This document shows positions 17,102 through 25,797 of a stretch of 64,000 nt of DNA, piece by piece. The position numbers and the translations under genes are program-made. The stretch lies in NCBI RefSeq assembly GCF_023515955.1, contig NZ_CP097322.1:248001-312000 (forward strand), given 5' to 3'. The notes below the pieces were generated by a model, which was given only the letters and a program-made list of their open reading frames with translations, ran no database searches and was not told the origin of the DNA. Source of the DNA: Streptomyces sp. RerS4 (GTDB lineage: Bacteria; Actinomycetota; Actinomycetes; Streptomycetales; Streptomycetaceae). Numbering within the stretch: the stretch's first letter is position 1; every line of letters starts with the position of its first letter.

Positions 17102-18865
17102 CTACTCGGTGACGATGCTCGCTGCGGGCCCGCCGACCTTGGTCCATTGGAAGGTCGCGGACCCGGACCATTGGAAGACGGCGCTCTTGTCGGGGCTCAA
17201 CCCGTAGAGCCGGTCACCAGCGACCGCGAAGGCCTTCCCGGGACCACCGACCTTGGACCAGTTGTCCGGTACGCCGCTGAACCTGTAGACGTCGCCGTTG
17301 CCGGGGTTGGTGGCGAACAACCCCGCGCCACCGCCGAAGAGGGTTCCGGCCGGTCCACCGACCTTGGTCCAGCTCGTGCCTGACCCGGTCCATTTCAAGA
17401 CCGCACCACCGTTGGGCGACAGGCCGTACAGCGCCTCGTTGGTGACCGCGAAGGTCTTTCCGGGTCCGCCGACCTTGGTCCAGTTGTCCGGGGTGCCGTT
17501 GTACTTGAAGATGTCGCCCGTGGTCGGACTGGTGGCGAACAGGCCACCGCCGCCTGCGTACAGCGTGGCGGTCGGTCCGCCGATCCTCGTCCAGGTGGTC
17601 CCCGATCCGGTCCACCGGAAGACGGCTTTCCTGTCCGGGCTGAGCCCGTACAGTGTGCCGCCGGTGACGACGAACTGGGCTCCTGGTCCGCCGACCTTGG
17701 TCCAGTTGTCCGGGGTGCCGTTGTACTTGAAGACGTCACCGGTGGTCGGACTGGTGGCGAACAGGCCACCGTCGCCGCCGATCAGTGTGCCTGCCGGTCC
17801 GCCGATCCTCGTCCAGGAGTTTCCGGCCGTCCGCTGGTGGACGGCGCTCTTGTCGGGGCTCAGTGCGTACAGATGGTGCGGAGTGTAGGGCCGCGCCCTC
17901 CAGGTGAGCGGTGCCAGGTCCACTCCGCCTGTGCCCCAGCCCGCGCTGCTGAGCCATTGACTCCCGTCGCGGTCGGTGACGACTTCGGCGGCGTGGGACG
18001 GCAGGCGGCCCACCTGGCCGGTGGCCGTGAAGTGCAGCGGATCGGAGCTGGCGTACACCTCGGCCCCGACATAGTCGTCCGTTGCGGAGCCGCCGATGAA
18101 CAGGTACCAGAGGCCGTTGCGCTGGGTCACGTACGGGGATTCGGTCCAGCCGTCGCCGGCGGCGGTGAACGCGGTCTTGCGGGGGCTCCAGGCGATCAGG
18201 TCCGGACTCGTCCGGTACGCGACGACGTTGCGTCCCCCGGTGGCCGTCTCGGTGGCGGTGTAGTACATGACCCACTGGGATCCGACCCGGGTGACCATCG
18301 GGTCGCGTGCTTCGTGTCCGTCACGGAACAGTGGCCCTCCGGCCCGCCGTTCCCAGTGGATCAAGTCGGTGGAGGTGGCCAGGTTGATCTGACTCCTGGA
18401 CGGGTCGCCGATGGTCTGCCCGCCCGCGTAGAACATGTAGTACGTGGAGCCGGATCGGATGACGTGCGGCGCCCACAGGTGTGACTCTCCGTAGGAGGGG
18501 TCGACCGTCAGGGCCATGGATTGCTTGGTCCACGGCCCGCGCGGGCTGGGTGCCGTGGCGTGCGCGAACGAGTCCTCGTTCTCCGGGTCAGCCGGTTCGG
18601 CGTGGGTGATGCCGAACAGGTGCCAGGTCCCGGTGGCCTCGTCACGGATGAAGGTGTGGTCGTTGATGTACCAGGGCTGTGATTCCCCGGTGCCGGGAGT
18701 GTAGACGCGGACGAAGTCTCCGGTGGTCACCGAGTCGGTGTTCGCGGAGGCTGTGTTCGCCGAGGCGGTGGAGGGGACTCGGGCAGGTGCCGGGGCGGCG
18801 ACGGCGGGGAGTATTCCGAGTGAGACCGCGACGAGGGCGGCAGCCAGGGTGATGCGTGATAACAC
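17102..18865 (-). CDS. Secreted GH43-like glycoside hydrolase with seven-blade propeller
   Basis: This 587-residue protein has a signal peptide (1-24), a five-bladed GH43/GH32-type domain (about 55-325) and seven extra blades (330-587) of the kind seen in the two flanking peptidases. The candidate catalytic acids are Asp69 (WYINDHTF), Asp188 (EARDPM) and Glu242 (WTESPYV), in the base, pKa-modulator and acid order of GH43. GVDLAPLTW near 315 closes the first propeller. It should act outside the cell on a plant, fungal or own-wall polysaccharide. All three genes point the same way and are 67-72 bp apart, so a shared transcript is likely. Confidence 0.75.
   Translation of the reverse strand: MLSRITLAAALVAVSLGILPAVAAPAPARVPSTASANTASANTDSVTTGDFVRVYTPGTGESQPWYINDHTFIRDEATGTWHLFGITHAEPADPENEDSFAHATAPSPRGPWTKQSMALTVDPSYGESHLWAPHVIRSGSTYYMFYAGGQTIGDPSRSQINLATSTDLIHWERRAGGPLFRDGHEARDPMVTRVGSQWVMYYTATETATGGRNVVAYRTSPDLIAWSPRKTAFTAAGDGWTESPYVTQRNGLWYLFIGGSATDDYVGAEVYASSDPLHFTATGQVGRLPSHAAEVVTDRDGSQWLSSAGWGTGGVDLAPLTWRARPYTPHHLYALSPDKSAVHQRTAGNSWTRIGGPAGTLIGGDGGLFATSPTTGDVFKYNGTPDNWTKVGGPGAQFVVTGGTLYGLSPDRKAVFRWTGSGTTWTRIGGPTATLYAGGGGLFATSPTTGDIFKYNGTPDNWTKVGGPGKTFAVTNEALYGLSPNGGAVLKWTGSGTSWTKVGGPAGTLFGGGAGLFATNPGNGDVYRFSGVPDNWSKVGGPGKAFAVAGDRLYGLSPDKSAVFQWSGSATFQWTKVGGPAASIVTE
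17105..17878 (-). repeat. Seven-blade array of the GH43-like protein
   Basis: The same alternating A/B blade types occur as in the flanking genes, but the sequence is more diverged: B blades read GLFATSPTTGDVFKYNGTPD and carry one more residue than those of the peptidases. Confidence 0.75.
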
Positions 18866-18937
18866 GTGGCTCCAGAGGGGAGGAGCGGACGGGGCCAGCC
18901 CAGGCGGCCTGAGCCCGTCCGCTGGTGACGTCGCCGA

Positions 18938-20284
18938 CTACCGGCCGGCGATGAAGGAGGCGGGACCGCCGACCTTGTGCCAAATGGTGCCGTTGCCGGA
19001 CCACTTGAAGACCGCGTCGCTGTTGGGCGACAGGCCGTACAACGCGTCTCCCGCGACGGCGAACTGGTGGCCGGCTCCGCCGACCTTGACCCAGTTGTTC
19101 GGCCCGTTCATCTTGTGGAGATCCCCATTGGCGGGATTCGTGGCGAACAGACCCGCTCCACCCGCGTACAGGGTCCCCGCCGCTCCACCGACCTTGTGCC
19201 ACGTGGTGCCGCTGCCCGACCACTGGAACACGGCACTACCGTCGGGCGCCAACCCGAACAGACCGTTCCCGGTGACGGCGAAGACCTTGGCCGGGCCACC
19301 GACCTTGCTCCAGTTGTTCGGCCCATTCATCTTGTAGACATCCCCATTGGCGGGATTCGTGGCGAACAGACCCGCCCCGCCCCCGTACAGAGTCCCGGCC
19401 GCGCCACCGACCTTGTGCCACGTGGTACCGCTGCCCGACCACTGGAACACGGCACTACCGTCGGGCGCCAACCCGAACAGACCGTCGCCGGTAACGGCGA
19501 AGACCTTGGCCGGGCCACCGACCTTGCTCCAGTTGTTCGGCCCGTTCATCTTGAACAGGTCCCCGTTGGCCGGGTTGGTCGCGAACAGACCCGCCCCGCC
19601 CGCGTACAGGGTCCCCGCCGCTCCACCGACCTTGTGCCACGTGGTGCCGCTGCCCGACCACTGGAACACACCCGAACGGTCCGGAGACTGGGCGAACAGG
19701 CTACTGCCGGTCGACACACCACAGTTCGTGCTGGTCATAGTGATCGGGCTGTCGGGGTTCATGACCAACGGCCCCCGCCCCTGAAGGACGGGGTTGACGA
19801 TGTGCTGGTTGTCGGCGTCCTGGTCGCTGGTGGGGTTGTAGAGCTGCTCGTAGTGCAGGTGCGGCCTGCCTTCCGATCCGACATCCCCCATGTAGCCGAC
19901 CACATCGCCGCGCTTGACCCACGTACCGGCCTTCGCGACGCCGGTCATGTGCATGTACGTGGTGAACCACCCGCCGCCGTGGCGGATCTCCAGCCCGCCC
20001 GGCGAGAAGGTCTCGTGCACGTAGCCGTCGGCTGAGGCCAGGATGGGGCTTCCCTCCCGCATGCCCTGCCGGTACATGTCGATCTTTTTGTCGTCCGGGT
20101 TGTGGCCTCGGTAGGTCTTCAGCTCGATCACGCTGTCACAGGGAAAGGGAAGGAGGAAGTCCGGCCGGTCGGCCGCCGCCTCCGCGTGTGGAGCCGGGAC
20201 GGAGGCCGAGGCGGACGTGGGCGCGATCGGTGCGAGCAGCAGCGCTGCCGCCGCTGCCAGGAGGCCTACCCGTGTGATTCTCAT
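18938..20284 (-). CDS. Secreted M23 (LytM) peptidase with seven-blade propeller, second copy
   Basis: This 448-residue protein has a signal peptide (1-28), an M23 domain (about 40-170) and seven blades (194-448). Likely zinc ligands are His61 and Asp69 in GHNPDDKKIDMY and His144 in HLHYEQLYN, with His142 as catalytic partner. Its peptidase head is clearly different from that of 15685-17034, whereas the propellers are almost the same, so the head has diverged or been swapped. ATG 20284 is preferred to one ten codons upstream because both paralogues then share a GGAG site the same distance from the start. Confidence 0.8.
   Translation of the reverse strand: MRITRVGLLAAAAALLLAPIAPTSASASVPAPHAEAAADRPDFLLPFPCDSVIELKTYRGHNPDDKKIDMYRQGMREGSPILASADGYVHETFSPGGLEIRHGGGWFTTYMHMTGVAKAGTWVKRGDVVGYMGDVGSEGRPHLHYEQLYNPTSDQDADNQHIVNPVLQGRGPLVMNPDSPITMTSTNCGVSTGSSLFAQSPDRSGVFQWSGSGTTWHKVGGAAGTLYAGGAGLFATNPANGDLFKMNGPNNWSKVGGPAKVFAVTGDGLFGLAPDGSAVFQWSGSGTTWHKVGGAAGTLYGGGAGLFATNPANGDVYKMNGPNNWSKVGGPAKVFAVTGNGLFGLAPDGSAVFQWSGSGTTWHKVGGAAGTLYAGGAGLFATNPANGDLHKMNGPNNWVKVGGAGHQFAVAGDALYGLSPNSDAVFKWSGNGTIWHKVGGPASFIAGR
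18941..19705 (-). repeat. Seven-blade array with near-identical 219-bp units (second copy)
   Basis: The 219-bp units are nearly identical to those at 15688-16452, often over long runs. Arrays on two separate genes appear to have been homogenised. Confidence 0.85.
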
Positions 20285-20497
20285 GCATCTCCTCAGAATG
20301 AGAGGGGTCCTCAAAGGCCGTGGCGAACCGACCGAAAAGGGATGAAGTCATGGCTTGGATCGCAGAACGGCGCCAGTCGTGTGGTGATTTCCGCCGCCTG
20401 CGTTCTGGGTGAACTCATCGGCCGGCATGGCCGCTTGCGTATGGGTGCGCGTCCACGCGGACGAAGCAGTGGGCCGGAGCCGGCCTGCCGCTGAACT

Positions 20498-20599
20498 TCA
20501 CGTGAACCCCCGACGGCGGCGCCAGGCGCTGAGCGCGACGGCGGCTGTGAGCGCGCCGGTGATGGCTACGGAAACCAGCTCGTGCAGCAGATCGTCCAC
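20498..20599 (-). CDS. Possible 33-residue single-pass membrane peptide
   Basis: From GTG 20599 the frame reads VDDLLHELVSVAITGALTAA then VALSAWRRRRGFT. This is one hydrophobic helix with a basic C-terminal tail, a layout common in small actinobacterial membrane peptides. The ribosome site is poor. The AT-rich patch upstream (20630-20665) could hold its promoter. Confidence 0.35.
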   Translation of the reverse strand: MDDLLHELVSVAITGALTAAVALSAWRRRRGFT

Positions 20600-20643
20600 G
20601 GCGGCAGTATGGTTCCTCGGGCCGTGAATTTGGAGTGAGTTTC

Positions 20644-20658
20644 TAGAAAAATATTCTA
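20644..20658. promoter_or_regulatory. Small AT-rich palindrome TAGAA-N5-TTCTA
   Basis: The inverted repeat TAGAA/TTCTA lies in an unusually AT-rich patch in otherwise very GC-rich DNA. It could be an operator or a promoter -10 region for the small peptide at 20498. Confidence 0.4.
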
Positions 20659-20674
20659 TTCTTAACCGGCCGGC

Positions 20675-20822
20675 GCTGTGGCCGGAAAGGTTCACCTTCC
20701 CGCGACGCACGGCACCTCGCCGGGGCGTTGTCGGACCGCGCGAGTACGGAAAGACGAGCTGCGGGCCTGGCGAGGCCCATGCGCCGGGGCGCCGCGAACC
20801 GGCAAACCTTTCCGGCCACAGC
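20675..20822. repeat. 148-bp element with perfect 18-bp inverted ends
   Basis: GCTGTGGCCGGAAAGGTT (20675-20692) is the exact reverse complement of 20805-20822. The inner parts of the arms are partly similar too. The right arm ends 16 bp before the TetR start. It may be a MITE-like insertion or a paired regulatory site. Confidence 0.65.
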
Positions 20823-20838
20823 ACTAGACTGTCCGTCC

Positions 20839-21432
20839 ATGGCACCGAAGCAGTCCCGTGGCGAAGTCACCGTCGAACGCTTGCTGGCGGCGGCGCTCCA
20901 GGTGTACGCCGCCGCGGGCCAGGCCGGCTTCACGGTCCAGGCGATCACCTCGGCCAGCGGGGTCAGTCTGGGCAGCCTGTACCACCACTTCGGCAGCGTC
21001 GACGGTCTGGCCGCCGCGCTCTACTCGCGCTGTCTGGAGCGGCAGTACGGCGCGACCCTCGCCGCTTTCGGCCGGGCCAGGAGTGCCCGTACCGGAATCC
21101 GCGCGCTGGTGACGACGTATCTGCGGTTCACCCAGGAGAACCCGGAGATGGCCCGGTTCCTGCACGGCTCGGCCTATTCCAGCTACCTGGCTGTCCATGC
21201 GGACCGGGCCCGCGGCGTCGAGTCGGACCACTTTCCGCGCATCGCCGACCACTTGCGGCCGTGGGTCGAGGCGGGTGAGATCGCCGCTCTGCCCGATGCG
21301 CTGCTGGAGGTCCTGGTCGTCGGGCCGGTGGCGGTGGCCGCCCACCGCTGGCTGGCCACCCCGCAGGACATCGACCTCACCGAGGCCGCCCGTATCCTGT
21401 CCGACCGCATCTGGCGCTCGATCCAGCCATAG
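20839..21432 (+). CDS. TetR-family transcriptional regulator
   Basis: This 197-residue protein has an N-terminal TetR helix-turn-helix (VERLLAAALQVYAAAGQAGF, then ITSASGVSLGSLYHHFGSVD) and an all-helical ligand domain. ATG 20839 follows TAGACT by about 8-13 nt with no Shine-Dalgarno, so the transcript is probably leaderless. The 18-bp inverted arm lies directly upstream and may be its own operator. No obvious target is adjacent; an IS3 remnant follows immediately. Confidence 0.87.
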   Translation: MAPKQSRGEVTVERLLAAALQVYAAAGQAGFTVQAITSASGVSLGSLYHHFGSVDGLAAALYSRCLERQYGATLAAFGRARSARTGIRALVTTYLRFTQENPEMARFLHGSAYSSYLAVHADRARGVESDHFPRIADHLRPWVEAGEIAALPDALLEVLVVGPVAVAAHRWLATPQDIDLTEAARILSDRIWRSIQP

Positions 21433-21611
21433 CCGGGTCTACGCCGCCTTCGTCATCGACGTCTTCTCCCTCACGGTCGTCGCCTGGCAGGGAGGCCGCC
21501 GTGGCGTCGGTCGGCTCCAAGGGTGACTCGTACGACAACGCCCTGGCCGAGGCATTCAACAGCCTGTTCAAGGCTGAGCTGATCCGCAACGTGGTGGAGG
21601 CCGGGAAGTGA
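21430..21611 (+). pseudogene. IS3-family transposase remnant (internal DDE pieces)
   Basis: RVYAAFVIDVFSLTVVAWQ (with the first catalytic Asp) is followed, after a large deletion and in another frame, by VGSKGDSYDNALAEAFNSLF and KAELIRNV, the block carrying the second Asp of IS3 enzymes. Everything else is missing. It abuts the TetR stop codon. Confidence 0.8.
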
Positions 21612-21651
21612 TTCCGGCGCTCGCCGCGGCGGCGGGTGAGATCCTGAACGG

Positions 21652-22440
21652 ATGAACGAGACATCCGCCGCTCTGGCGACCGCCCGGTGGCCGCTTTCCG
21701 CGGCGGAGGAGACTGATTGGCTGCGGGAGCTGGCCGACGACGACGGGCTCACCGGCTTCATGCCGCCGGCACTGCCCGACGCCGCCTGGGTGCTCCACTC
21801 GATGTACGAACACGAACTCGGGCCCACCGACATGTCCTATGTCGCATATCAACGGGCCGTGCTGAATGGCGGCGGGCCCGAGATCATCCCGGGCCTCGAC
21901 CCCGCGGACGTGCTCGGGGGGACGCCGGGGGAGCCCCGCGGCCCCCGTTGGCGCCGGCTGCGCTGGGCGGAGCTCTCGCGGCGTACCGGCGATCCCGTGG
22001 CGCCCGAGGGTCAGCTGCCCTGCTACCGCTCCTTCCCCTCGCTCCGGGAGCCGAACGGATGGCCGGTCGGCATCGACGGGCCGTCCGAGGGCAGCCTGGA
22101 CCGGAACGACTGGAACCGCCTGGTCGACATCCTCACCGAGCACAGCCCGCAGGGTGCGCAGACGCGCTGCCTGGCCTACTACAACCCGCTGTTGCAGAGG
22201 GCAGAGGACTTCGACGAACTGCACGTTCGGGCCGGCACGCTCGCGGATGCCAAGGCGCTGTACGACCACCCGGAGGAGGACGGTTGGACCCCCTCCAACC
22301 TCTGGGCCCAAGACCGGTCCTGGGTCCTCTGCACGGACTACGACCTCTGGGCCACCAAGGTGGCGGGCCCCACCCCGCTCATCGAGGCCCTCCTGAACGA
22401 CGCGGAAATCGAGGCCCTCCGACTGCCCTGGGCCTTCTGA
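21652..22440 (+). CDS. Hypothetical protein, 262 residues
   Basis: This is a soluble, acidic protein with no signal peptide or membrane segment. Recognisable stretches include WVLHSMYEHELGPTDMSYVA, NPLLQRAEDFDELHVRAGTL and SWVLCTDYDLWATKVAGPTP. The DYDLWATKV part resembles a recurrent motif of Streptomyces cytosolic hypothetical proteins thought to act in immunity-type or SMI1-like contexts, but I cannot assign a family. The ATG has no strong ribosome site. Its end is about 120 bp from the end of the convergent DUF6185-like gene. Confidence 0.65.
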   Translation: MNETSAALATARWPLSAAEETDWLRELADDDGLTGFMPPALPDAAWVLHSMYEHELGPTDMSYVAYQRAVLNGGGPEIIPGLDPADVLGGTPGEPRGPRWRRLRWAELSRRTGDPVAPEGQLPCYRSFPSLREPNGWPVGIDGPSEGSLDRNDWNRLVDILTEHSPQGAQTRCLAYYNPLLQRAEDFDELHVRAGTLADAKALYDHPEEDGWTPSNLWAQDRSWVLCTDYDLWATKVAGPTPLIEALLNDAEIEALRLPWAF

Positions 22441-22558
22441 TCCCGACCGCCCGACCCGGGAACGACCAGGTGTGGCCAAGAGGCCAAATACCGTCACGCA
22501 CAGGTCTCGTGGAGACGCTGGAAGAGGCTTGCGGGATGCGGTGGACTGCGGCGCGGCC

Positions 22559-25141
22559 CTACTTCGGGCGAGAATCACTGCCGGCCAGGCTGCGCCACAC
22601 GCCCACGACGACCGCCAGCTGGGCGGCGAGGTAAGCGACCTGCGTGGACAGGCCGCGCAGCTGGTAGACCGACAACAGCAGGCCGACGCGACTGGGCCAG
22701 AACCTCCTCTCCTCGCTGAAGGTCTCCATGTCCATCCAGATGCTGGTGAGCGTCAGGACCAACAGCATGAGCGCGACGTGCAGGAAGACGTACCCGAGTT
22801 CCGTGTCGGTGATCTGGGTGATGAGGGCGCCCACGCAGACGGGGACGGCGTAGGCGGCGGTCAGACTCAGTGCCCGCACAGGACTGCGGCGTCCGGGAAG
22901 CACGCGCCACAACGCCCCCAGCACCAGGCCCGCACCGGTCCACGCGACCTGCCACGCCAAACACTTCGCCGCGATCTCGGGCAGCCCGACGAGACTTTGG
23001 AACGTGGCCATCTGGGTCGGGGTATCTCTCAGGTAACTCAGCCAGACCAGCGCGACACTGGCGGGGAACCCGAAGCCGAAGGCCAGGCGGGCAGCACGCC
23101 GAGCGTTGTCCCACCAGTCCCCACCGGGTCCCCAGCTGAGGGCGGTGTCCAGCACGGAGATCTGCTCCGGCGGCCGGCCCTCGCCGCCCCAGCCGTCGAA
23201 CAGCCATTTCTGCAGTCCGTCGAGTTTCCTTTCCAGATCCTCCCGCCTCAGGTCGCCCTCTCCGCGGCCGCGGTCCAACGAGTACAGCTGGTGGTGCACG
23301 TTGCGGTATTCATGGGCCTTCATCAGCAGTACGTGCCTGCTTCGCTTCGTGCACAGTCGCCGCAGGCGGAAATTCGGTCCCGTGCGGCCCAGCACGGAGA
23401 ACCGTCGACCGATCCCGACCACGGCGTACAGGGAGCCGATCATCATCAGGAACCAGAAGCCGAACAACACGTTGGAACCGGCGAACTCGACCTGCCTGAA
23501 CCCGACGGCGAGGGCGAAGGCCGCGACGGTCAGCAGGAGATCGGGACCCGTCGGCCCCAGGCAGGTCGCCTCGTCCTTGCCACCGGCTCGGGCCCGCCGC
23601 TCCTTGACCCGGATGTTCAGCAGGGTGACGAGCGCGATGCCCGCCAGCAGCCAGGCGTAGGCGTAGACCCATGTGAGTCCGGAGTAGGCGAACTCTTCCA
23701 GGAATCTGATCCGTTCGCCGTCGCGAGCGGCCCCGGACGGGTCGACGAGCCAGAAGGAGCGGGTCCAGTTGCGCTCCTTCGTCCACCAGAAGGAAGCGAG
23801 CAGGGCAGCCGCGACCCATACCAGCAGGGTTCCCGCGATCACGGCGCACCGAACCGGCGCACCCTCCCACACCTTGCTCCATGGCTCCCGTACCAGCTCC
23901 CCCTCCCGCGCGAAGCGCCACGCCCACGCCGCCGTCGCGGCCAGCCAGAACCACAGCATCGCCAACGCCAGCAGCGCGAGCCCGGTGTCACCGGCAGGGC
24001 TCACCACCCGCACGTAGCCGAGCACGGCCACGGTGGAAGCGATCAAGGTTGCGGCCACGGTCACGATCTGACCGCTCCGCCCGTTCTTCCTGTCGTCGGA
24101 TCTCTCCTCCGGTGCGGGCTCCCGCGCGGCGGGGGAAGGGGCGGTACGACGCCACGGACAGGCCGCGAGGAGCAGACCCGCTCCCAGTACGAGGGTGAGG
24201 GGGTATCTCCACCCCGCACGGACGGGTGGCGGTGGGTCCAGGATCAGCAGGCGCAGCGTCAGCGCCACCGCCACGCTGAGCACGGCCCACAGCCGCACCG
24301 TCCGCGCGAGCTCCTCCCATTCGGCCGGGTCCGGCGCGGCGGACGGATCGGATGCCTGCTCCCGCTCGGCCCTCTTCTCCCGCCAGGCCCAGCAGACGGC
24401 CACCACCATCACGAGGGAGGTGAACACCCACCACGAGGCGACGCCCACCCAGCCCAGGGACCACCACCTCTGATCGACGTTGAAGGAGCGCTGCCAGGGG
24501 GGATCCACATAGACCTGCACGGCGAAGGGCGGCGGCTCGGACCACACCAGACGGTTCGAGTCGGCGGACGACGCCTCGCGGGGGAAGATGTTGGAGGCCG
24601 CGAGCCCGTCCAGTTTCACCTGGACCTGGCCCCACTTGGCGTTCTCCAGCGTCTTCGGCGGCCGGAGGCGAACCTGCCAGCTCTTGCCCTTCGGATCGAC
24701 GTCGATCCTCCACGGTCCGATCAGGAATGGCCGGGCCTGCTCGATCCATGCGGTCGCCTCGTAATCAACGGTGACCACGTCACCCCGCACGGTCACCTTT
24801 GGATCGCGGAAGCGCCACTCTCGGTTACGCGGGACCTCCTCGTCGCCGCGCAGCAGGCAGCGCATGGCCTTCTGGTATCCAGGGGTTTGCTCGCCGAGTG
24901 CCAGATCCAAAGCCAGGGGCCATTCCTTCGAGACGCTGACGGTGAGATCCGAGATCACCTGGGCGTAGCTGCGGTCGTGGTAGTCGAAATCGAGACTGGC
25001 GCTCACGCGGGCCTTCAGTCTTCCCGCCTGGCAGGCGTCCGGGTCCGCCCCGCGTGCCCGCGCCGGCCCTCCCCCACCGACGACCACACCGACGACCGCC
25101 GCGATCAGCAGGAGGATCAGGCACCACCACCGGGTTTTCAC
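22559..25141 (-). CDS. DUF6185-like large multipass membrane protein
   Basis: This 860-residue protein has a signal or anchor at its start (TRWWCLILLLIAAVVGVVVG), an extracellular region of about 200 residues (beta-rich, with one CxxxxLK and one MRCLLRG cysteine), then at least ten membrane helices and a cytosolic helical stretch (about 600-690: KAHEYRNVHHQLYSL, RREDLERKLDGLQKWL). GTG 25141 is chosen as it directly precedes the hydrophobic start. I recognise it as the DUF6185 type, found in streptomycetes with no known role. A sensor or transporter role is possible but unsupported. Confidence 0.7.
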   Translation of the reverse strand: MKTRWWCLILLLIAAVVGVVVGGGGPARARGADPDACQAGRLKARVSASLDFDYHDRSYAQVISDLTVSVSKEWPLALDLALGEQTPGYQKAMRCLLRGDEEVPRNREWRFRDPKVTVRGDVVTVDYEATAWIEQARPFLIGPWRIDVDPKGKSWQVRLRPPKTLENAKWGQVQVKLDGLAASNIFPREASSADSNRLVWSEPPPFAVQVYVDPPWQRSFNVDQRWWSLGWVGVASWWVFTSLVMVVAVCWAWREKRAEREQASDPSAAPDPAEWEELARTVRLWAVLSVAVALTLRLLILDPPPPVRAGWRYPLTLVLGAGLLLAACPWRRTAPSPAAREPAPEERSDDRKNGRSGQIVTVAATLIASTVAVLGYVRVVSPAGDTGLALLALAMLWFWLAATAAWAWRFAREGELVREPWSKVWEGAPVRCAVIAGTLLVWVAAALLASFWWTKERNWTRSFWLVDPSGAARDGERIRFLEEFAYSGLTWVYAYAWLLAGIALVTLLNIRVKERRARAGGKDEATCLGPTGPDLLLTVAAFALAVGFRQVEFAGSNVLFGFWFLMMIGSLYAVVGIGRRFSVLGRTGPNFRLRRLCTKRSRHVLLMKAHEYRNVHHQLYSLDRGRGEGDLRREDLERKLDGLQKWLFDGWGGEGRPPEQISVLDTALSWGPGGDWWDNARRAARLAFGFGFPASVALVWLSYLRDTPTQMATFQSLVGLPEIAAKCLAWQVAWTGAGLVLGALWRVLPGRRSPVRALSLTAAYAVPVCVGALITQITDTELGYVFLHVALMLLVLTLTSIWMDMETFSEERRFWPSRVGLLLSVYQLRGLSTQVAYLAAQLAVVVGVWRSLAGSDSRPK

Positions 25142-25351
25142 GATCGCGCCCCGTCCGCATCGTCTCGTCCAGCACCCCGTCCCGGGACGCTTGACACGAG
25201 CCGTACCCCCTCGCGCACAGGCTTCGCGTACGGGCCCGCCGCTGCGGGCCCGGCACCCACCCTTTCGGCTGCGGCCAATGGGATTGCATGAGATCGGTGG
25301 GAGGTCGACGATGGAATGCGGGGTTCCTGCCCACAATCCAGGGGACGTGCC

Positions 25352-25735
25352 ATGAGCCACACAAAGGAAGCCACCGCAAGGAAGCCGCTCCCCCGCTTCG
25401 AGGAAGCCGAAGGGCTGGGGCCGTCGGACGCGGCGTTCGTACGGGACCTGGTCGAGGTGCTCGAAAAGCACGGGAACCTGGACCGCTTCGGTCTGTGCCT
25501 GCTCCACGACCACTTCCCGCTCGCCCCGGACGAGGTCATGGTGGAGACGAACGACTCCGTGAGGCGCACCCTGCACGCCCATGTGGAGAAGAAGGGGCAG
25601 ACACGGCACGTCAAGCCCTCCCAGTGGCGGTTCGCGCCCCACGGCACGGAGCCGGCGGAAGGCGGCCCCTACCAGGTCGTGATGCTCTGCGACCCGCTCG
25701 ACCTCTGCCCAGGGTGCGAAGGCGACCACCCCTGA
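25352..25735 (+). CDS. Hypothetical protein, 127 residues
   Basis: This is a soluble protein with AAFVRDLVEVLEKHGNLDRF, then FGLCLLHDHFPLAPDEVMVE, and a cysteine-rich end (VVMLCDPLDLCPGCEGD) that could bind metal. It is divergent from the DUF6185-like gene (210 bp between starts). No family recognised. Confidence 0.6.
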   Translation: MSHTKEATARKPLPRFEEAEGLGPSDAAFVRDLVEVLEKHGNLDRFGLCLLHDHFPLAPDEVMVETNDSVRRTLHAHVEKKGQTRHVKPSQWRFAPHGTEPAEGGPYQVVMLCDPLDLCPGCEGDHP

Positions 25736-25797
25736 CGCGGGGGTCGCGGAAGACCCAGAAGCCGGCCGCCATGGCCGGTGTCGCAGTCGTCGTCGGA

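Noticed and set aside
22472..25291. Very long open frame on the plus strand opposite the DUF6185-like gene
   Set aside because: It is a GC-driven shadow: its composition (Pro/Gln/Arg/Gly-rich) is not protein-like, and the minus strand has clear membrane helices and family features.
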